Shown here in pieces: positions 60,091 through 64,000 of a DNA stretch of 64,000 nt. The notes under the pieces were generated by a model. That model saw only the letters and a list, made by a program, of their open reading frames with translations. It searched no databases and was not told where the DNA came from. The position numbers and the translations under genes were made by a program. The stretch is from Leifsonia soli (lineage in GTDB: Bacteria > Actinomycetota > Actinomycetes > Actinomycetales > Microbacteriaceae): contig NZ_JACCBJ010000001.1 in NCBI RefSeq assembly GCF_013408745.1, positions 3,658,001-3,722,000 of the forward strand, read 5' to 3'. Each line of letters opens with the position of its first letter. Within the stretch, counting starts at the first letter, position 1.

Positions 60091-62619
60091 TCACCTGACG
60101 ACGTAATTCACCAGGCGGGGGCGCCCATCGGTCCCACGCGCGACAACGACACGCTCGAGGTGTCCGGCTTCCAGGGCTGAGGATAGCCGTTCCCCTACGA
60201 GATCCGGGAGCACCTCTCGGAGCTCCTCGTCCGGTGAGGGTGCTGCTACTGATACCACGGTCAACAGCTTTCCATTGACTTGGACAGGAAGTTGAACCTC
60301 AGCTGAGCTTCGGCTCACCTGGAGGTGCGGTACCCACGGTTGAGAGAACAGGCTTCCAGCCCCACACGTTGTCGCCTGCCAGAGGGCTTCAGCCACATGT
60401 GGCGCGAAGAGTCCCAGCCCCTTCAGATAGCTCTGGAAGATGAAATTGAGGACTTCGGCGCGAGCCTCTGACTCACCGACTTCGGTCGTCAAATGAGCGA
60501 TCACGTTGAAGAAGGAATGAAGCAGAGCGACCGCGTTGTGAAATGAACGTCGCTGATCAACAGCAGCTTCAATTGCCTCAGCAAATTCGCTCAACATGGC
60601 TAGAGCGCCAACGCTCCAATCATCGGATACGTTTGGTGCCTCCGTGATGACACGACCGTCCGTCGTTCGTGCGATCTGTCCACCTAATCGCCAAACGCTA
60701 GACAGGAACTTCATCTTGGCCGCAGCAGTCTTCACGTTCCACTCCCGGTCGAGTTCGAACGGCGTATCAGCCAGCAGGCACAGGCGAAGAGCGTCGGCGC
60801 CATAATCCGCGATTATGTCTCGCGGGCTCACGGTGTTGCCTTTGCTCTTACTCATCTTGGCGCCGCCGAGCTTGATCAAACCGCTGTCCAAGAATCGGCG
60901 TACAGGCTCACGAGTCGGCGTAAACCCGATTGAATGCAAGAAGTGTGAGATGTAGCGGAAGTACAGCAAGTGCTGTGAGGCATGCTCCAATCCACCGACG
61001 TAATAGTCCAAGGGCATCCAGTTGTCGGCGTGGGAAAGGGGCCAGGCTTCGTCCGTGCTGCCAGCGAGGAAACGCCACGCATACCAGGCGGAATCCATGA
61101 AGGTGTCCATTGTGTCGACTTCGCGGCGAAGGATCTCGCCTTCCGGTGTCTGTACTATCCGGAACTTCTCGGAAGTTGCAAGCGGGGAGCGAGCACCAGC
61201 AACACCGAATACGACATCGGTAGGCAATCTCACCGGCAACTGATCGTACGGTACGGGTCGCCATTCACCTGTGGGCGACTCCAGCATAGGGATGGGGCAG
61301 CCCCAATATCGTTGGCGGCCAATTGACCAGTCGCGCAGCCTGAATCGCACGCTGGCCTTTCCAACTCCTCGCTCGCTGAGCATTGCGATAGCTGCGTCGC
61401 TTGCCGCCGAATTCGACAGGCCATCTAATTCGCCGGATCCGGTCATGATCCCATCACCGGTGTACGCCCGGTCAGGCTTCGCCATCGGGAACTGACCGTT
61501 CGGAGGAAGGATCACGAAGGGAATCGGGAGGTCGTGTGCGGTCGCGAATTCAAAGTCGCGTTGGTCGTGCGCCGGCACATTCATGATTGCGCCTGAGCCA
61601 TACGTTGAAAGAACGTAGTCGCTGACGAAGATCGGGATCCGGTCACCGGTGATCGGATGAATTGCATTACGGCCGAGTCGGACGCCCGTCTTGGTGTTCT
61701 GGGTTTGCCGGTCGAGTTCTGTTTTACGTAGGGAGACCTGGATGTATTCGCTCACTTTCGCGGCTTCTTCTGGGCTAACAAGTTCCAGGGTTAGCGGGTG
61801 TTCGGGGGCAAGTGTGATCGACGACGCCCCGAAGACTGTTTCTGGCCGTGTGCTGAAGACATCGACCGTGTGACCTGTCCCTTCGATTGCGAACGTGATC
61901 TCCGCACCTTCAGAACGTCCAATCCATGACCGCTGAGCGCTAAGCGCCCGCGGTGACCAGCCTGTCAACTCATCGAGACCGTCATGCAACTCTTGTGCAA
62001 ACTGGGTGATGCGGAGGCTCCACTGTTCCATCTGCCGCCGCTCAATGACTGCTCCGCTGCGCCAACCACGGCCGTCGATAACTTGCTCGTTGGCTAGCAC
62101 AGTTCCGTCCACCGGGTCCCAGTTGACCCAGCTGAGGGTGCGGTAGGCGTGGCCGTGTTCGTATAGCTTGAGGAACAGCCACTGCGTCCACCTGTAGAAG
62201 TCGGGGGACGACGTGTTAAGTTCGCGGGTGGGGTCGAAGGAGAACCCGGTGCGATAGATCTGTTGCCGCATGTCGTGAATGTTGGTTGCAGTCCATTCCT
62301 CAGGTCGGGCGTCGTTTTGAATCGCGGCGTTCTCGGCTGGCAGACCAAAAGCGTCCCAGCCGAGCGGGTTCAATACCTCTTCCCCTTTGAATCGGCCGAG
62401 CCGAGCCAAAGCGTCTGCGATCGAGTAGACCAAGATGTGTCCTAGGTGCGGCTTGCCCGAGGGGTACGGAAACATTCCGAGCACGTAGCGCCGCTTCTCT
62501 CGACTCGTGTCCAGGTCAACCGCGTTGACGTTCCAGCTGGCCCACAGGCCCTGTACACCAGTCTCCAACTCTTCGATCACTTCAGCGTACGGGCGTCCTA
62601 CTAAGTCCGATATGTTCAC
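60091..62619 (-). CDS. leuS: Leucyl-tRNA synthetase, atypical or second copy, 842 aa
   Basis: A class I synthetase with HLGH at 58-61 (MFPYPSGKPHLGHILVYSIA), the LeuRS segment GWDAFGLPAENAAIQ, the CP1 editing domain (DVFSTRPETVFGASS, FVSDYVLSTYGSGAIMNVPA with DQRDFEFA) and KMSKSKGNTV at about residue 586. GTG 62619 is preferred because GGGAGG lies just upstream. The zinc-finger cysteines usual in the ZN1 region of actinobacterial LeuRS are missing (VNWDPVDGTVLANEQVIDGR then RSGAVIERRQ). In an accessory setting it is more likely a laterally acquired second copy, possibly giving resistance to a LeuRS inhibitor, than the housekeeping gene. Confidence 0.9.
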   Translation of the reverse strand: MNISDLVGRPYAEVIEELETGVQGLWASWNVNAVDLDTSREKRRYVLGMFPYPSGKPHLGHILVYSIADALARLGRFKGEEVLNPLGWDAFGLPAENAAIQNDARPEEWTATNIHDMRQQIYRTGFSFDPTRELNTSSPDFYRWTQWLFLKLYEHGHAYRTLSWVNWDPVDGTVLANEQVIDGRGWRSGAVIERRQMEQWSLRITQFAQELHDGLDELTGWSPRALSAQRSWIGRSEGAEITFAIEGTGHTVDVFSTRPETVFGASSITLAPEHPLTLELVSPEEAAKVSEYIQVSLRKTELDRQTQNTKTGVRLGRNAIHPITGDRIPIFVSDYVLSTYGSGAIMNVPAHDQRDFEFATAHDLPIPFVILPPNGQFPMAKPDRAYTGDGIMTGSGELDGLSNSAASDAAIAMLSERGVGKASVRFRLRDWSIGRQRYWGCPIPMLESPTGEWRPVPYDQLPVRLPTDVVFGVAGARSPLATSEKFRIVQTPEGEILRREVDTMDTFMDSAWYAWRFLAGSTDEAWPLSHADNWMPLDYYVGGLEHASQHLLYFRYISHFLHSIGFTPTREPVRRFLDSGLIKLGGAKMSKSKGNTVSPRDIIADYGADALRLCLLADTPFELDREWNVKTAAAKMKFLSSVWRLGGQIARTTDGRVITEAPNVSDDWSVGALAMLSEFAEAIEAAVDQRRSFHNAVALLHSFFNVIAHLTTEVGESEARAEVLNFIFQSYLKGLGLFAPHVAEALWQATTCGAGSLFSQPWVPHLQVSRSSAEVQLPVQVNGKLLTVVSVAAPSPDEELREVLPDLVGERLSSALEAGHLERVVVARGTDGRPRLVNYVVR

Positions 62620-62764
62620 CGGACCTCCCTTCTCCTTTAGCGCGGGCGACGCCCGCCAACTGGCGGGTATATCTTCTGGGCCCGGGCGTGCTCGCCGTTT
62701 CAGTGCCATCTCTGTTGTTCGTACTCGACACCACGAGCGCCGCCTCACCGCTAACCTCTTACTT

Positions 62765-63043
62765 ATGCCTAGACCTCATCGACCGGCTCCGAATGCCGGC
62801 GACACGGAGGGCTGGCCGCATACCGAACGCGACGATCCGATCCAGGAGACAGCGCGCCGACTGGTGCTGAACCTCAGGGTGCAGATGGGGGAGGCAAGCA
62901 TTAGATCCGTGGCGATGAATGCTGGTATGGACCACAATGTCCTCCGATTGGTGCTGTCCGGCGATTCGTGGCCGGACCTGGTGACGATTGCGAAGCTGGA
63001 ACGGTGGTTCGGGGTCACGCTGTGGCCCGGAATTGTCGAGTGA
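62765..63043 (+). CDS. Small XRE-like helix-turn-helix protein, 92 aa
   Basis: The helix-turn-helix is GEASIRSVAMNAGMDHNVLR then LVLSGDSWPDLVTIAKLERW, with the end FGVTLWPGIVE. It is like single-domain Xre regulators. The ATG at 62765 has no ribosome site; TAACCT about nine bases upstream may be the -10 of a leaderless mRNA. It is divergent from leuS (145 bases) and may regulate it or another local gene. Confidence 0.75.
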   Translation: MPRPHRPAPNAGDTEGWPHTERDDPIQETARRLVLNLRVQMGEASIRSVAMNAGMDHNVLRLVLSGDSWPDLVTIAKLERWFGVTLWPGIVE

Positions 63044-63216
63044 CCCCCGCGTTGGAACATGCAGGCCGACTCGGCTCCCGCTTGCACACTCGGATGCGGC
63101 CTCGGACAGCTATCGCGATGGAATCGCTCCGCTGCATAGTCAGAGTTGAGAGACGCGATGGTGGCGGCCCAGCGTCCATGCGCGGGGGCGAAAGTCGCCC
63201 GGATTATCCGAAGCCG

Positions 63217-63870
63217 CTATTCCTTTATAATTCCGAGTTCGCGCGCATAGTCACTTAGCTGGTCGCGTAGGAGCCGGCGGCCGCGGTGTAAGCGGCTCAT
63301 CACAGTGCCCAGCGGCGTCTTCATGATGTCTGCGATCTCCTGGTAAGAGAAACCTTCGACGTCCGCTAGGTACACGACCATTCGGAAATTTTCGGGTACG
63401 GACTCAAGCGCATCCTTCACTGCGCTGTCCGGTAAGCGATCGATCGCTTCTGCTTCCGCAGACCTCGGAGCTGAAGAGGTTAGTGAACCCGCAGTACCAA
63501 GCTGGAAGTCGTCGAGGTCGTGGAGAGCGGCTTGGTAAGGCTCCTTCTGCTTCTTTCGGTATGTGTTGATATAAGTGTTCGTCAGGATTCGGTAGAGCCA
63601 GGCTCTGAGGTTCGTGCCCTGCTTGAACCGAGGGAAGGCGGCGAATGCCTTCACAACCGTGTCTTGCACGAGGTCCTCAGCGTCCGCCTGATTCCGCGTC
63701 ATGCGAAGCGCCATCGCGTATAAGCGATCGGTGTACGGAAGCACCTGTTGCTCAAACAACAAATCATCACGATTCGCCTCGGGCCTAATCGTCCTCTTCG
63801 GGCGCTCTTGACTGTCGAGGTCATCGCGGGCTTGATCGACGCGCTGTCGGGTCAGAGTCTTATTCGACAT
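63217..63870 (-). CDS. SigH/SigR-like ECF sigma factor, 217 aa
   Basis: Region 2: [58 protein letters not shown]. Region 4: [60 protein letters not shown]. This is the thiol-oxidative-stress sigma group of actinobacteria, normally followed by a small ZAS anti-sigma gene (RsrA/RshA). Here the 170 bases after its stop contain no such gene. It may be an extra, differently controlled copy. Its likely targets in such genomes include msr and thioredoxin genes. Confidence 0.9.
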   Translation of the reverse strand: MSNKTLTRQRVDQARDDLDSQERPKRTIRPEANRDDLLFEQQVLPYTDRLYAMALRMTRNQADAEDLVQDTVVKAFAAFPRFKQGTNLRAWLYRILTNTYINTYRKKQKEPYQAALHDLDDFQLGTAGSLTSSAPRSAEAEAIDRLPDSAVKDALESVPENFRMVVYLADVEGFSYQEIADIMKTPLGTVMSRLHRGRRLLRDQLSDYARELGIIKE

Positions 63871-64000
63871 GACATCACGGCCGGGTGTTGGATTCGGGGG
63901 CCGGGACGGCGGGAGATCGGTCTGCCTTCAGAATAGGCATGTCGCCGGCCGCGCAAGCTTCGCGTTCTGATTTCATCAGGCGTATCGCCCCACAAACACG

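Noticed and set aside
1..64000. CRISPR arrays and rRNA genes
   Set aside because: No regularly spaced repeats or rRNA-like conserved stretches were seen.

Overview
The window is high-GC actinobacterial DNA. The coding style (AGGAGG-type ribosome sites, frequent GTG and TTG starts, some apparently leaderless genes), the DUF2510 and DUF5709 proteins, the three-TM-style small proteins and the SigH/SigR-like sigma factor fit an actinobacterium, probably of the Microbacteriaceae type; the genus cannot be read from sequence alone. I found no rRNA, tRNA or CRISPR array and almost no core housekeeping genes, so this looks like an accessory region, either a genomic island or part of a large plasmid.

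Left part (1-18.3 kb). An ABC-three-component (ABC-3C) conflict system lies at the left edge; its ATPase gene is cut by an in-frame stop and runs off the window. After a RidA-family gene and two unknown genes comes a gluconate operon (gntK, gntP-type permease) with a separate epimerase-like gene. A Tn7-like transposition operon tnsA-tnsB-tnsC-tniQ occupies 9.8-15.6 kb on the minus strand with every junction overlapping; its TniQ ends in a series of zinc-binding treble-clef repeats. An orphan MbcA-like gene converges on it across a shared terminator. Three cell-envelope proteins (MmpS-like, coiled-coil, lipoprotein) follow.

Middle part (18.5-36.3 kb). A TetR repressor is divergent from a carboxymuconolactone-decarboxylase / ICL-PEPM / nitroreductase / MmcQ-like group, followed by ribA (GTP cyclohydrolase II). 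The motif TGGACGAAATAGTCC and close variants recur in front of several of these genes and of gntK. Three paralogous sigma-factor genes, two with an overlapping zinc-type anti-sigma gene, lie within 10 kb of each other and share a conserved upstream element. Between them are molybdopterin genes (moaA, moaD, moaE), a DUF5709 gene and a stand-alone SIR2 protein that is a candidate anti-phage NADase. Dps, an NmrA-like protein and a short RecQ helicase complete this part.

Right part (36.3-64 kb). A 1.6-kb gene-poor stretch is followed by many small unknown genes, a CFI-box protein, a DUF2510 protein, a two-component system, an unusual double-nuclease protein, an SDR lacking the YxxxK motif, a DM13-DoxX-cation-exchanger operon and a second TetR/SDR pair. 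From 54.5 to 57.6 kb a minus-strand run of small genes contains three different proteins sharing an unnamed domain, one of them fused to an MbcA-like C-terminus, headed by a zinc protein with an internal duplication; this is the best candidate for an undescribed system. The right end carries a Csp-like copper-storage protein with MsrB, a PP2C phosphatase, a LeuRS of unusual type next to a small HTH gene, and a SigH-type sigma factor without a neighbouring anti-sigma gene.
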